Part shown: one piece after another, positions 22,592 through 34,344 of the stretch
Numbering within the stretch: position 1 is the first letter of the stretch
How the letters are laid out: each line of letters starts with the position of its first letter
Origin: Pachypanchax playfairii
Lineage: Eukaryota > Chordata > Actinopteri > Cyprinodontiformes > Aplocheilidae
Reading direction: 5' to 3'
Assembly: GCA_006937955.1 (NCBI GenBank)
Contig: SSNP01000015.1
Coordinates: 2,333,727 to 2,397,726, forward strand
Length of the DNA stretch: 64,000 bases
Notes under the pieces: model-generated
What the model was told of the DNA's origin: nothing
Seen by the model: only the letters and a program-made list of their open reading frames with translations
Database searches by the model: none
Program-made: the position numbers and the translations under genes

Positions 22592-25500
22592 TCAACATGC
22601 TCTGAGTGAGACGAGTTTCCTCCTCTGCGCCACATTAAACAGGAAGGTTCTGGAAGCTGCTTCTGCTTGCTGGTCTACAGTCTGATCGTATCCACAAAGA
22701 ATACCATTTGAATGTGAAACACATCAGTGGTTTGTTTGACACCAACAACCAGCCCTGTGAAACTCGGGGATCACGGAGCAGCATGAGGGTTTTTTCAGCC
22801 ACTCAGATCGTATCAGTCCTGGTTCTCATGACCATTTGCATTCTCTTACCTTTTACTGAACACTTGGGAGAGCCCAGGTGCTCAAAACTGGCGAACCCAA
22901 CCTCATTGGTGAGATACGATGAAAACTGGTCGGGTTTGAGCCGGATGCTCCGAAAATTCCTGTTAATATTCTCCTGTAGGACAAAGAAAGGAAATTATTA
23001 ACGTGTCTGCTGAAATTAATCACAGCTTTTGTAAAATAGTTTTCTCTTACTGTCAGCTTCTTCCTTCTGACGTAGGACTCCCAAGGCTGCGGCTCCAGGA
23101 TGAACACCCCGCCTGGACGGAGATGCTTAAAGGCTCTCTTGAAGAACCGCTTAAGGCCGACGTCCCCCCAGTTTAAGTGAACCCACTTGGTAACGCTGAG
23201 GCACAGGATCACGTCATACTCTGGCCGCTGAATCAAAACGAGATTATCGCTCTCCAGCACATAATTGGCCTAAAAGGAGAAACAAGCTGTATAACATGAT
23301 CCTGGCAACTAAAAGATTTTTCTAAAGTGCCACAGATGTAATACACGTTAGGACTGAAGGCAAGAAAGTGGATATTTAATCTGGAGTTTTCTGCACAAAT
23401 ACAGAATTTCATTTGCATAAATACTGAAAACATTTGTAAGATACAAAATGCATCAAGTAATTATTTCTAACCGAATATGTTCTGTGATGCTGGTGGGTGT
23501 CGAGGCTCTGCTATGCAACTACAACATAGAAAAAAACCCACCAGACTTTACTGGATTACATTAAAGACAGAAGATGATCCTTGAAAGAAACCCAAAAGTT
23601 ACAGAGATTTACTCATCAGAACAGAATGTTAAGGAAATAAATGTTTCGTCCTTCCCATTTAAGGCAGATTATCAAGAAGACAAAATACCTTTGAGACACT
23701 TTCTAAACATTGTATTAAAGTTCTTCTAAAACTGCGTTCTTGTTTGTCAAACACCAGATGTCATCATTTACCCCTTTAAATCCAGCTTGCGCAGTGTGAA
23801 CTGAGTTTGGGATGCAGTTCTGTTTGTGATTTACAGGAAGTGCTGCCATCATCTCTAAGACGAGGTTGAGGAAGCAGCTATTGATTTTGTATCTCGTATG
23901 AAGCCTGTTAAGCACAATGTCAGTGAACTGACCGCACACATTTACTAAAATTACACAACAACAGAGCATCTATATACTTCATAAGAGGCTCTGAACTAAA
24001 ATGTAGTCATGAAGATTGTTTCCAGCCACATCCTGCAGCCATGGTTCAGTTCAGCATCACTACCAACATGTTAGTGAGCTCATCTGCTCCAAACTGTGAT
24101 CATTCTGGTGGCTACATACTGAAAAAAGAAACAAATAAAAAAAACTAAAAAAGAACCTTGAAAACACATAAGAGGCAACTGGTAGTTCTGAGGTGGTAAA
24201 TGAAAAGAAATAGAGAGAATAAACTCCTCAATCAAGCAATAACATGCTGAGGCATGACGACTGAACAAATCTGAGTCACTGAAGGGATAAAACACACCAG
24301 CTCGAGAAGATACTCTGACTTGATGATTTAATATCTGGTGATAGAAAATACTGTTCAACTCATCAGTAAAACTGTTAGAATAATAAACGATTGGATCAAT
24401 GATTAAACTTGGTTTTGTTATTTTAGTTTGGGGATTTCTAAACTTCAAATAGACCCAAAAAGCAGGATGCAATAAAGTGAGATCATTATTGAAGATAACA
24501 TAATGGGATGGAGAATCAATCCTCCTGATGGGTTAAAAACAATGTGGGAAATAAGACTTTTTTGTTAGTTTTAATTAGATGTTCTTCAAAGGAATTAAAA
24601 GTGTTGTTTAAATGACGATACCAGGGAAAAAAGAAGTCCAGGATTTCCTGTTTAGAGATCCCAGAGGATGTGGGAGGGCAAATTAAATGCAAATCTCACA
24701 TGAAGCAGCTGTTTTTGGATTTTGTTATTTGTGGGTACTTCACTCACTGACTAAACAATGTATAAAGAGTGCTAGCTTACCTTGATGAAGGAGACGTTAG
24801 AGGGGAACTCCCCAGGCTGAGCAGTGCACGTTTCTGTTAGTGGAGGAGCAGCGATGGGTCCCCTGGAGATCCGCAGAGACACTGGGAAAGAGCAGCTCAT
24901 GTGGCAATCACCAGTGGGGGGATCACAAACTTTCTGCTGTATCTCATTTGTTTTGCTGTCGCTTCCATGGGTTCCCATTTCAGCTGTGTGACAGGAGTTG
25001 GAGTCATTAACAGCATCTGCAGTGTCACTTTGTTCCCTCCCTGCTTTTTCATTTTCAGTCTTACTCCCAGGTTTGTTTTGTTCCTTCTCTGAACATGCCT
25101 GGAACTCATTCTCATTGCTCTCCTTGTCATCGCCAGTCTTTTTCCCCTGCGCTGCACGCCTGAAATCTTGGGTCTGCAACTCGGACAGATAATGTCTAAT
25201 GTTCTTACGAGCTGCATGTATCAGGCCGCCATCGATATCTAGGCCCAAAATGCGGGCAGGTCGAAACATTTTGGCAATATAGAGCGTCAGGTGGCCCGAG
25301 TTGCACCCCAAGTCCAGCACATCTTTACCTTCAAACCACTCCTGGCGAAGCACATGTGTACGTGGGTCTTCACTACTTCCTGGGTTGCGATATCCATAAT
25401 ACTTGTTGTAGTTCCCATACTGGAACTTCTTCTGGTGTTCCTTTGTATGACCATGGGGCTGTTGGTGATGGCGAAATCCCGGTGTAGTTTTGGAACCACT

Positions 25501-26571
25501 TCTTGGTGTGTGAAACGTACTTCTTTGCCCCCCTGTGTTGCAACCTCTGTCTCCAAATCCTAACTTACTCAAAGGGGTAGAGTGGGTGACAGGGTGCTCC
25601 ATCTTTCCTGAGTTGCGCCTTCTTTTGCGTCTACTTGCGTGCTGGTACGGCACTGATGGCAGAGTAGAAGTAGCATCCTCCATGGACACAGATGTCACCT
25701 CCGCAGTGCAGCTGGCTGAGTTGTCAGCTGTGTGTTCATGGGAATCTGCCGTGCCACTGGAGAAACTGTTGGACTCTTTGGAGGCCTCTTGTGCAAAACC
25801 CGAACTGGGAACACTTGGAAGTTGTGCAGAGATGTTAGTTTTGACCTCACTTTTTTCAGATTCAGAGAGGTTTATCTGTGTAGCTGAAATCCCACTCCCA
25901 GCTCCGCCTCCTCCATGATGTCTGTTTCGATGTCTTTTCCTCCCACCGCTCTTAAAAGGGGACGTCAAAAAGCTGCTTCCCGCAATCCCACTGTTTAGGT
26001 TCAGTGGATCAGTGATGTCTCTGGGGATGAGGATCTCAACGGGGTCTCGACTCTTTGCTGGCAGCGGTGAGGATTTTGGCGTCTCCGCGTTAAGTGCCTT
26101 GTTGACCTCCTCATCCAACAGGCTGTTGAGATTTAGTGGGTCAAAAATGTTGCCTCCTAAGAGGAAGTTTGTCGGCAGGACGGAGTCACTCTCTGAGTTG
26201 GCTCTTCGTCTCCTCTTCCCAGATGACGGATGTTTGAAACTGCAGCTTGCTGTGTAGCGCCGCTTGGTAAGTTTCGTTTGCTGCTGCTGCTGTTGTTGTT
26301 GTTGTTGTTTAGGATGATGGAAGCTATTCCTCCGATTGATGCTGTTTTCGTTGCCTCTGGGTTTCTGCCCAGCACTATCCGTGCTGGTGTGCTTTGGTGA
26401 GGCAGCAGTTCCTGGAACAGGACAAGCAGCCGTAAAGTCAGGGGTGGCTGCAGCTTCCTCCATCGTCACAGACACTCCGCCATAACCTGCGGTGCAATCC
26501 GACAGCTGCAGAGATGACGCCGAGCTGGCCTGTGGACTGCCAGCTTTAGCAGTTTTCTCATCGACAGACAT
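22592..26571 (-). CDS. mepce: 7SK snRNA methylphosphate capping enzyme (Bin3 family)
   Basis: SAM-dependent methyltransferase that puts the gamma-monomethyl cap on 7SK RNA and stays in the nuclear 7SK/LARP7 particle that holds P-TEFb inactive. Coding exons on the minus strand: 26571-24781, 23269-23051, 22973-22850, 22662-22592, or 2205 nt and 734 aa plus TGA (human 689). Residues 1-370 are low-complexity and basic, with a polyglutamine run near residue 88 and RKRRRNSGK-type basic patches. KFQYGNYNKYYGYRN opens the Bin3 domain. VLDLGCNSGH at about 418-427 is SAM motif I and LGLDID follows as motif II. A long acidic insert (about 470-560) precedes FPVSLRISRGPIAAPP. Exon 3 carries PEYDVILCLSVTKWVHLNWG and HLRPGGVFILEPQPWESY; exon 4 carries IRLKPDQFSSYLTNEVGF. 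The last exon (acceptor before 22662) gives SRTFLFNVAQRRK, only loosely like the family's RPVYLFHK end, so it is less certain. The ATG at 26571 follows a plausible acceptor (AAAGCAG). Confidence 0.92.
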
Positions 26572-27634
26572 CTGCTTTAGATTCCAAAGAAAACAAATAC
26601 ATTGAAAATTCTTCTGGGTCTGAAAGAGAAGAAAAACATATCAAATAAAATACAAAATAACCATGTGACCTTTGTTGAGCTTCTCAGAAGGTTGTAACAA
26701 AGTTACTTTAAGTTATATCCTTTTAACTAATGCAAGGATCAGCATTTATTATTTGGAACTAGGATAAAATTCAGATTCCAAAAAGTAAAATAGAAACCAA
26801 TCAATGCCAGTTATTACTTGATTATATTTTGATTCTGCTTTAAAATGACAATAAAAACCAAAAGAAAAATCTGTTTTTAAGAAAATATGTCTAAACTTTT
26901 ACTGCTTCATTCTTTTTTTCTTGCAGTATTTAGCAAACTGTAATCTTCGTTTTATTTTTGTAATGCAATGTTCAAATTTTACTTGATTTTTGACCAATAA
27001 AGTTGACTCAACTTCTCATTAAATAAACGGCAATTTAATTTGCTTTCAGCACCTGGCTACATTTGACAGTAAATCGACACAACAATGCAACTAATACATT
27101 ATATCACATAATAGGATAAATCGGCTAACATTACGACTCAGTGGGAATCTGACAATCTGCAAAAAATCGAGTTTTTTCATGGTGAAACATTTTGTATTTG
27201 CATCAAATGGTTTTTAAATTAGCTCTTTCCTTTCAGTGTAATTGTTTTAAATAGTATCATATAAAGTAATAGTTTTCTTTTTACATGCAGTTAGTCTGTG
27301 CAGCGACATTCCTCGGAGATTCGAATCAGAACCGAACCTACTGAAGCTGAGCTGAAAAGTTTGGGAGTCGGTGTTGGACAGTTATCTTGTTAGCACACTA
27401 GCTTCTAGCTTCACATCGCGGGCCAGAGCGCTAAAAACGTCGAGTAAACGTTCGGCTCCACTTCGACCAAAAGGCGATATTAAACGATCAGCAGAGAATC
27501 TACATCAATATGCAGTTGCCCGAATCCTCGTAAAATCGCAAGTCATTTTTGTGAAAGTGATACTTTCTCCCATATGGCCACCTACCAGCAGCGTGCAGTC
27601 AACAGTGTAGTCACCATCAGAATAACAATCTCAC

Positions 27635-27740
27635 CTCGCTTCCCTCCGCCTCCAACCGCCGGACTGTCACTGCTGCACTCCCTCCGCGCGAGCTAACGTT
27701 AGCCACTAGCACAAGTCTCTCAACTGAAACACAACAGCGG
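27635..27740 (-). promoter_or_regulatory. Probable mepce 5' UTR exon and CpG-rich promoter
   Basis: On the minus strand the GC-rich stretch ending GGCGGAGGGAAGCGAG is followed by GTGAGA, a good donor at 27634-27633. It would pair with the acceptor just before the mepce ATG at 26571 across an intron of about 1.06 kb. CpG density is locally high (CGCGCGGAGGG, CCGGCGG) against an AT-rich background. The upstream limit of the exon is a guess. Confidence 0.5.
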
Positions 27741-27885
27741 GAAGCTACACAAACACGCACGGTGCGGGTATTTTTGGCAAGTCTGTTGAATTCAATGGCC
27801 CCTCTGTCTCCTTATATATCTTCTTAGTTAACTCTAACCGGTTAATGTCGGTGAATAAATGATTATATTTGCTAACAGAGTCAGC

Positions 27886-28032
27886 ATGGCGGCGCATCCG
27901 GGCTCCGAGCTGTGGCTCAATGTGACTGGGGCGGGCGGAGATCCCTGCAAGGTGGGGAAACTCTCTGCTGTCACCCGGAGCTTCACACACCTCCTCCTGA
28001 GGGCCGAAAACAAATATTTGTCAGTTTATTAA
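27886..28032 (+). other. Short divergent ORF with strong start context, status uncertain
   Basis: Opposite the mepce promoter, AGCATGGCGGCG opens a 48-codon frame beginning MAAHPGSELWLNVTG. A donor-like CTGCAAG/GTGGGG occurs 66 nt in. It could be the first exon of a divergent transcript from a bidirectional CpG promoter, or only a YY1-like GCATGGCGGC regulatory motif. I recognise no protein family, and no downstream coding exons were found on this strand before pak3. Confidence 0.2.
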
Positions 28033-28261
28033 AAGTCAACTGGTAAGTGAAAGAAAAAACTCTGTATATATTACATTAAAGCTTAACAAGCATTGGCAAA
28101 TATTGTTTAAACCAGTTCAACTTTTTAGCTTCCGCTATAAAATAAACAGAATTCCAAACATTTATATTAAGACAGTTAGACAATCACTTCCTTTGTTACA
28201 TTTTTACATTTATTTTTCCACTTAACACATATTTCACAGTCATTTTTAAATTGATATTTTT

Positions 28262-28312
28262 TAGGGATTATCTCACTCCCCACTTATTGTTTGATGACCC
28301 ACAGTAGAATCC
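28262..28312. repeat. Fragment related to the end of the hAT-like element at 33.9-34.3 kb
   Basis: The segment 'gggattatctca...gtttgatgacccacag' matches 34266-34316 closely, including the ending TGATGACCCACAG/TCATGACCCACAG. It appears to be a solitary remnant of the same repeat family. Confidence 0.45.
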
Positions 28313-28514
28313 GATTAATGAAGTGATCAATCAATTACATCAAAATCGATTACATTTTCCTGTTTTAATCAAGTCAGAAACTAATAAATTATGTCTCTTT
28401 GACCCATTAGTGTATTTAATGTAATTCTGGACGTGTCCCAAAACTATGTTTTTTTCTTGACTCATTTGTTAAGTGTGTGTGGAATTACATAAAATGATGA
28501 TTTAGGAATTTACT

Positions 28515-28672
28515 ACTACTACTACTACTACTGTCATTTAGCAGACGCTTTTATCCAAAGCGACTTACATTGAGAGAACATACAAGCAAGAATTCAAAGA
28601 GAAGGAAAAAAATATAAGGAGGCGGACTGTTTGGAGTCCAGTTTAATTCCGACGCTGATACATCAAGTGTAA

Positions 28673-28707
<35 letters not shown>

Positions 28708-29601
28708 NNNNNNNNNNTTTTTTTTTTTTTTTTTTTTTTTTTTTTTGTGAGAGATAAATTCTCAAATCGCTATCATAAATCACAAATTAATCCTACATTA
28801 ACACTGAAAGTGTTCTTTAAAGAGGTGAGTCTTAAGTCTGCTCTTAAAAGTAGCTGCAGACTCTGAGGATCGGACCGAGTTTGGTAGGTCATTCCACCAT
28901 CGGGGGACAACAGAGGAGAAGAGTTTGGAACATGATCTCATGCCACGTTGTGGTGGAAGCGCTAGGCGTCTTTCAGCGGCTGAGCGTAGCTGACGCGTGG
29001 GAATGTAGGTTTGGATGAAGGAGTGAAGGTAAGTAGGAGCTGTGTGTGTTAGAGTCTGGTAAGCCAGAAGCAGAGCTTTGTATTTGATGCGTGCTGCAAC
29101 TGGAAGCCAGTGCAGGGAAATGAGCAGCGGAGTGACATGAGCCCTCTTGGGCTGGTTGAAGACCAGACGTGCTGCTGCGTTCTGAATCATCTGCAGAGGT
29201 TTAACCGAGGACGCCGGAAGACCGGCCAGCAATGAGTTGCAGTAGTCGATCCGGGACAAGACCAGGGCCTGGACCAGAAGCTGTGTGGTGTGGTCTGTCA
29301 GGAAGGCTCTGATTTTCCTGATGTTGTAAAGCGCGAATCGACATGAGCGAGCTACGGAGTTAACCTGCTCTTTGAAGGACAGCTGGTTGTCCAGTATGAC
29401 ACCAAGGTTTCTGGCGGATGTTTTGGGGAACAGCGTGATGGAGTCAAGCTGCACTCTTATCTGAGGAGGTAAGGAGTTAGCAGAACACCATAAAAAGGTG
29501 GAGTAGTTCTGTCTTTGTCCCAGACTTGACTTTAGATTAAAAAACATGTAAACAAAATAGGCAAGTTGTCTTAAAAGTCTGAAGAAATCCACATTCTGCA
29601 T
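28515..29601 (-). mobile_element. 5'-truncated L2-type LINE (3' end of the reverse-transcriptase ORF)
   Basis: Minus-strand ORF 29601-28798 (267 codons, no internal stop) encodes the C-terminal part of a non-LTR retrotransposon polyprotein: SARNLGVILDNQLSF, LSRIDYCNSLLAGLP, NAAARLVFN, LHWLPVAARIKYK and PRWWNDLPNSVRS are hallmark strings of fish L2/CR1-group elements. The first 30 or so codons are probably flanking sequence. The 3' UTR contains 'tcatttagcagacgcttttatccaaagcgactta' (plus-strand reading) at 28535-28569, a well-known fish L2-type tail, and ends in a (TAC)n microsatellite at 28516-28532. The catalytic palm is missing, so it cannot move. The open frame suggests a fairly recent insertion. 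Confidence 0.85.
28679..28746. other. Poly(T) tract interrupted by a 10-N gap
   Basis: A T run of 29 or more bases on each side of 10 N (28708-28717), inside the 3' UTR of the LINE. The N block is an assembly gap within a homopolymer, so its true length is unknown. Confidence 0.9.
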
Positions 29602-29867
29602 TGCTTTGCAGAGGTTTTAGGTCTCTATTTTCTTTAAACGTTTGTTTCTGACATCCAGATTTTCTTGAGATCTTTTACATTGACCTTGAGAAATGCTTCA
29701 TTTGGCTTTCTGCTGATCTTTAAGATTTTTCTCAGGTCACAAGTCAGGCCTTGTTTAATTTTTTTGTTTGAATCTTGTCCTTAATTTCCAGTTTGCGAAG
29801 ATTTGGTTTGTCTGTTTGTAATCAAACACATACCAGAATCATTTACTCAAGAAAAGACACATAATAG

Positions 29868-29960
29868 TGCTGTGAAAAAGTATTTACCCAACTTTACCCT
29901 ATGAGAAAAAGTAATTGCTCCCTATTCAAGGACTGATGAGAACCAAAGTTGCTGACCACA
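29868..29960. mobile_element. Possible DNA-transposon terminal remnant
   Basis: 'agtgctgtgaaaaagtatttaccc' followed by 'gagaaaaagtaattgctccc' resembles the ends of a Tc1/mariner-type family common in fish ('gtgaaaaagtgtttgccccc'). It is short and degraded with no transposase nearby, so the assignment is tentative. Confidence 0.3.
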
Positions 29961-31364
29961 GCTGCCAATATGATTAAAAAATAGCATGTTTGTGGGACTA
30001 TAACTGACCTCTCAGGACGGTTAGGTTTAGACACAAGAGGAGATACAACCCCAGGTTTATCAGGGGGACAGAGCGGCTAGTAAAAAAGAACAAAGGAAAA
30101 CCATTCAAGCTTAACTCCAAGGCCAATGTACGTCCCTTTCTGATCACACCATGGGTTCTGTTAATGGGAACCATAGAAGAAGAACCAAGAGGATTCTGTT
30201 ACTGACAGAAAAACACAAGAAGCCAGAGAGTTTCAGATTGGAATCAAATAAAATATACTTAGGCAAAACTTTAAAGTTAGTGGGAGAAACTCCTTTGGAC
30301 TGAAGGGACAAAACTGGATCTTTTTAGCCTGATATTGTTGTGTTTTTTTGTTTATCATGGCAGGATACAACAAATGTCTTTTCATCTATATAACGTTTTG
30401 ATGACAACAGAGTTTCATTGTGGTTGGTTCTCAAAAGTTCAAATCATCCACCAGCTGTGTTTAGAAACTATGGAAAGCAAATCCTCTTCTTTTAAATGAT
30501 TTTAGTATAAGGTATATGTAATTGTTTATAGATTTTCCATTTTTTTCCAGCCTTAGTGTTGATCATAATAATTGAGCAGAAGGTGGTGCTGCAGTACTGG
30601 ATTATCTGAATTTACTGGGGACATATCTGTTCCCTAAACAGCCACATGGGGGAGACCAAATGTACTTCCACATCCTGCTGTACTGCATACTAAATGCAGC
30701 CTGTACCTAAATCTGCAGAAACAGACTCGACAGTCTTTTCTTTCACCGTGTTTCTCCTTCTCACTCTACACTGGTTGCTATTGTTGCTCAAGAGCAAACA
30801 GAAATCTAACCTCTTGCAGTTTAGCTTTATTATTAGTTATATTTGGGATGAAACAGCTGCTTTTGTCTCTTTAAAGAATGATGGTTGCATCATAGGTTGG
30901 TACCTGCATTAAATGCATGATTAATGAGCCAAAACAACAGACAGACCTCATTCCACCATGAGAAGGGCTCCCACAGGGCATTTTGTAGTTGTGGCAACAG
31001 GAGGGATTATATTAGCAGGTGAAATATGGCTTTGACAGAGAGACCAAAAAATCAACCCGTCCAGTACACAAAAGAATTCGGTTTTAGGGAGAAAATCATG
31101 GAATCTGTAGGACTTTTTATTAGAAAGTCATAGAACAGAATAATACTCTGTTGCCATGGTCACGGGCAGATTTCATTTAGCAACGTATACCCAGCAGGTA
31201 CACCTGTTACATATCACATTTACAATGATTAAAAACAACTATATTTTAACTTAATTTAACCTCATAGGTGCAACTAAATAAAATAAATGTTTAATTTGAC
31301 TGTAAATACAGTTTTTTTCCCAAAAAATTTGCAGGAATTTTCCATTTTCTCTACCTGCTTGTTC

Positions 31365-31462
31365 CTGTTCAGGGTTGCAGGGAGCTGGTGTCTGTCTCCA
31401 GTGATCACTGAATGAAGGGCAGGTTACACCTTGGACAGGTCGCCAGTCCATCACAGGGCTGC
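31365..31462 (-). repeat. Fish retroposon tail, copy 1
   Basis: Contains 'cagggagctggtgtctgtctccagtgatcactgaatgaagggcaggttacaccttggacaggtcgccagtccatcacaggg' in parts, the reverse of the fish repeat tail that reads 'atggactgg.gacctgtccagggtgtacc'. I associate this tail with RTE-group LINEs or their SINEs. A second copy lies at 51420-51530 in the other orientation. Confidence 0.55.
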
Positions 31463-33922
31463 AGTAATATTGGTGAACCTAAATAAACTATATTTTAACT
31501 GTAATACTACATAATGTTATAAAGTCTTTCTAGTGCAGTCATTTAAAAATATGCACGTAGTGGTGAGGGACAAATATTTGCATAAAAATAGATCAGGCAG
31601 AAAATCAGAAGTGAACCGCGGTATCAAAAGCACTTATTGTATGAAAATCAAGTGTTTTTTTAAAGAGAACTTGAAATGTATTGAGACTGTAGTTCTTTAG
31701 CAGCTGCTGAAGAACAGATTGAATTAAAATTGCATGAAAATCTGCTTCCCAGGGTGAAACAAAGATGGTTTCTTCTGTCAGGCATTTGACGTCCTCTCAA
31801 ACTCCTGCAGCAGGGTGTAGGGTGTTACTGCCAACAGCCTACAAATTCTTACAAACCTGAAACTTGGATCAGAATTAAAATAAGAAGGAAAGTCCAGTTG
31901 CCATTTTTAGGAAAAGTTCTTAGGAGTTTCTAAAATGTCTTAAAACTTTCAAGATGATTCAAGTCGCATTTTGTGGCTGGAAATATGAGCATATTTGAAA
32001 AGTTCATTGCCGATGTCTCAAAGCTGCCTCAAACCATTCTCGATTTAGTCTCTGTCTGAAAGTGCAAGACATGTGAGAGGACTTTGGGAGGTTAGTTTGT
32101 AAAACTAAGTTGTGACTAATTGGAGAACAAAAGGATAATCTGACATTCCAAGAATAGAGAATAAAATCAGAGCAAGTTTTGATCATGTTAGAGTATAATA
32201 AGGAAACTCCACGAAGAAATTGCAACAACAATAATATTTGCACAAGTGTTGCAATTTACTTACAGTTTCAATGTATGCAAAAGCATCTTAAGTACCAAGT
32301 TTATGTAATTCCAACTTAAAGCTTGCGTATTTGTGTAAAATTTGTTTCTCCAGCTAGTTCCCCACAGTTTCAGCTCTGTGACATGCTAATCTAACAGGGA
32401 CTAAACCAATCGGATCATACGTGGTAATAATGATGCGTTGAATCATATAAGTCATCCTGCCCTATTCCTGAGGGTCATAAACATATTACACATTGATATT
32501 ACAGTAGAACAGAAACCCAGCAAAGTGCATTGACCAGAGAACTTTTTGCAATATGAGATGTCTTTTCGCAGGGCAGACAGGACGTTTACTGAGATCAAAT
32601 CAAAGCTGTGAGTGTCATTTATTTTACCAGCTGCAAAAATGCTGTTCTGACACTAAACTCATGGCTATAACGAGCTAGACCCTAACATTTGATTTCCCTG
32701 CTGTCGAGTTGACAGCTTGCTACTAACTGGGTTCTATATCAGTACCCCAGACGCTGGTGGGTAAATGAGTCACCCCCCCTTTAATCTCTAAATAAACAGT
32801 GGCGAGGCTACCTGTCCCCCCCGGCCTCTGTCTCCCTCCTTTCTCATGTTAATGTGGGTTCGGCCCTCAGTCCTAGGCACCATCTGCCTTTCCCCAAGTT
32901 TTGGGCCCCAAACTCTCCAGACGTGTTTAATTGTTCTTGTGTGTCCAAGCAGAAAGTGGTGAGTACACACGGCTCTCGTGGCCCAATAGGGCTCGTCCGT
33001 CAAGAGCACGAGCCGGCGGCTCATTAGCCCCCATGTGACAGAGGGAAAAGGGAGGGCCACTCGTGTGTCCTGAGTGCACAGACATCAGGCCAATCCACTG
33101 ATTGTTCTGTACATTAGCATTTTTTTGTGGGACGGCAGTGCGAGCGACCGTTGGCTGAGGGATCAATCAACAGGTCAACATGCTGTTGAAAGTGTCTGTT
33201 TCATTTTCAAATTGTCCCAGAATTATTAAGACGGATTGTTTTTTGACTGACCTTTTCAAGGTGAACTTCATACATAATTCAAGTTTTCTCAGGATTCAAT
33301 CATAATGTGTAGTGGGCAGATGGAGAAACAAATGAGTAGTGCTAATAATTTAAACTTTACAATGTTATCAGCACAAAGTAAACAAATATAATCTGGTGAT
33401 ATGAAGAAGGAACTGCAGAACCAAAAGAAACTGTCAGTATAAGAGTAATTTGATAAGTACTTGCCACCAACAAACACAGATAATGTGTATGTTTTGTGTG
33501 CCTTACTCGAGCTTATTTAACTTTGGTGAAAGCATCATTCAATCAATGACTCTCAGAAGAAAAACTATTTTTTTACAACATCTAATTTCCCTTTGGGAAT
33601 AAATAAAGTATATTTAGATTTGAATTCCAGTTGACTTTAGTCCAGAAAAGATGAGAGATTTGACAGATGAGGGTATTAGTTAAAACATGAAGACTGAAGT
33701 GAAGTATCTTTTTCAAGCTTATTATTATTATATACAGTAGAATTCACATTATTTATGATAAAACAAAGCTGAATTTCAAGGGTGAAACAAAATGAACATG
33801 TGATGAATATAGAGACCCAACATGTGCTCCCTATCATCTTCACTGGATATTTTAAACTGGGATGGGACATGTTGCATAGCGATGGATTAGAACATTTTGT
33901 TGCTCTGCCAAAGAAGAGCGAT

Positions 33923-34344
33923 CAGAGTGATTATTCCCAAACCTTTTAACTTCTGAGCCCCAAAATAAAACTGTTTAAAGCTTGTGACCTGTAAATGTTG
34001 TTGATTTGAGTTCACAAATTTGGCTAGTAAACCCAAGCGAATTATGACACAAACAGATTGAACAGAGGAACTAAGTGTTTTGATTTTGGGAAGGATCTAG
34101 GTACTCTTAGTTGTATTTATTATGTGAGAACTGAGCTGCTTGGTGGAGCTCTGTGCTCTCTGATTACTTTCTATTTATTCATGTCATCACATGTGGTGTT
34201 AAATATGTATGTTTTTTCCATACGGATAATAATTATATTATTTATATTTAATTTGAACTGATTTCTGGGGATTATCTGAGGACCCCTATGTGTTGTTTCA
34301 TGACCCACAGCAAGGTCTCAACCCCGTGGTTTTTGGAATCACTG
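33923..34344. mobile_element. Degraded hAT (Charlie-like) non-autonomous element
   Basis: Left end CAGAGTGATTATTCCCAAACC and right end, minus strand, CAGTGATTCCAAAAACC are imperfect inverted repeats of the CAGTG-TTCCCAAAC type seen in Charlie-like hAT elements. The internal 'ctgagccccaaaataaaa' and 'atgacccacagcaaggtc' also fit. The flanks show no matching 8-bp duplication, consistent with age. A 3' fragment of the same family is at 28262-28312. Confidence 0.5.

Noticed and set aside
24080..24472. 130-codon minus-strand ORF between mepce exons
   Set aside because: Lies in the intron between 24781 and 23269, with no phase-compatible splice sites or Bin3 similarity.
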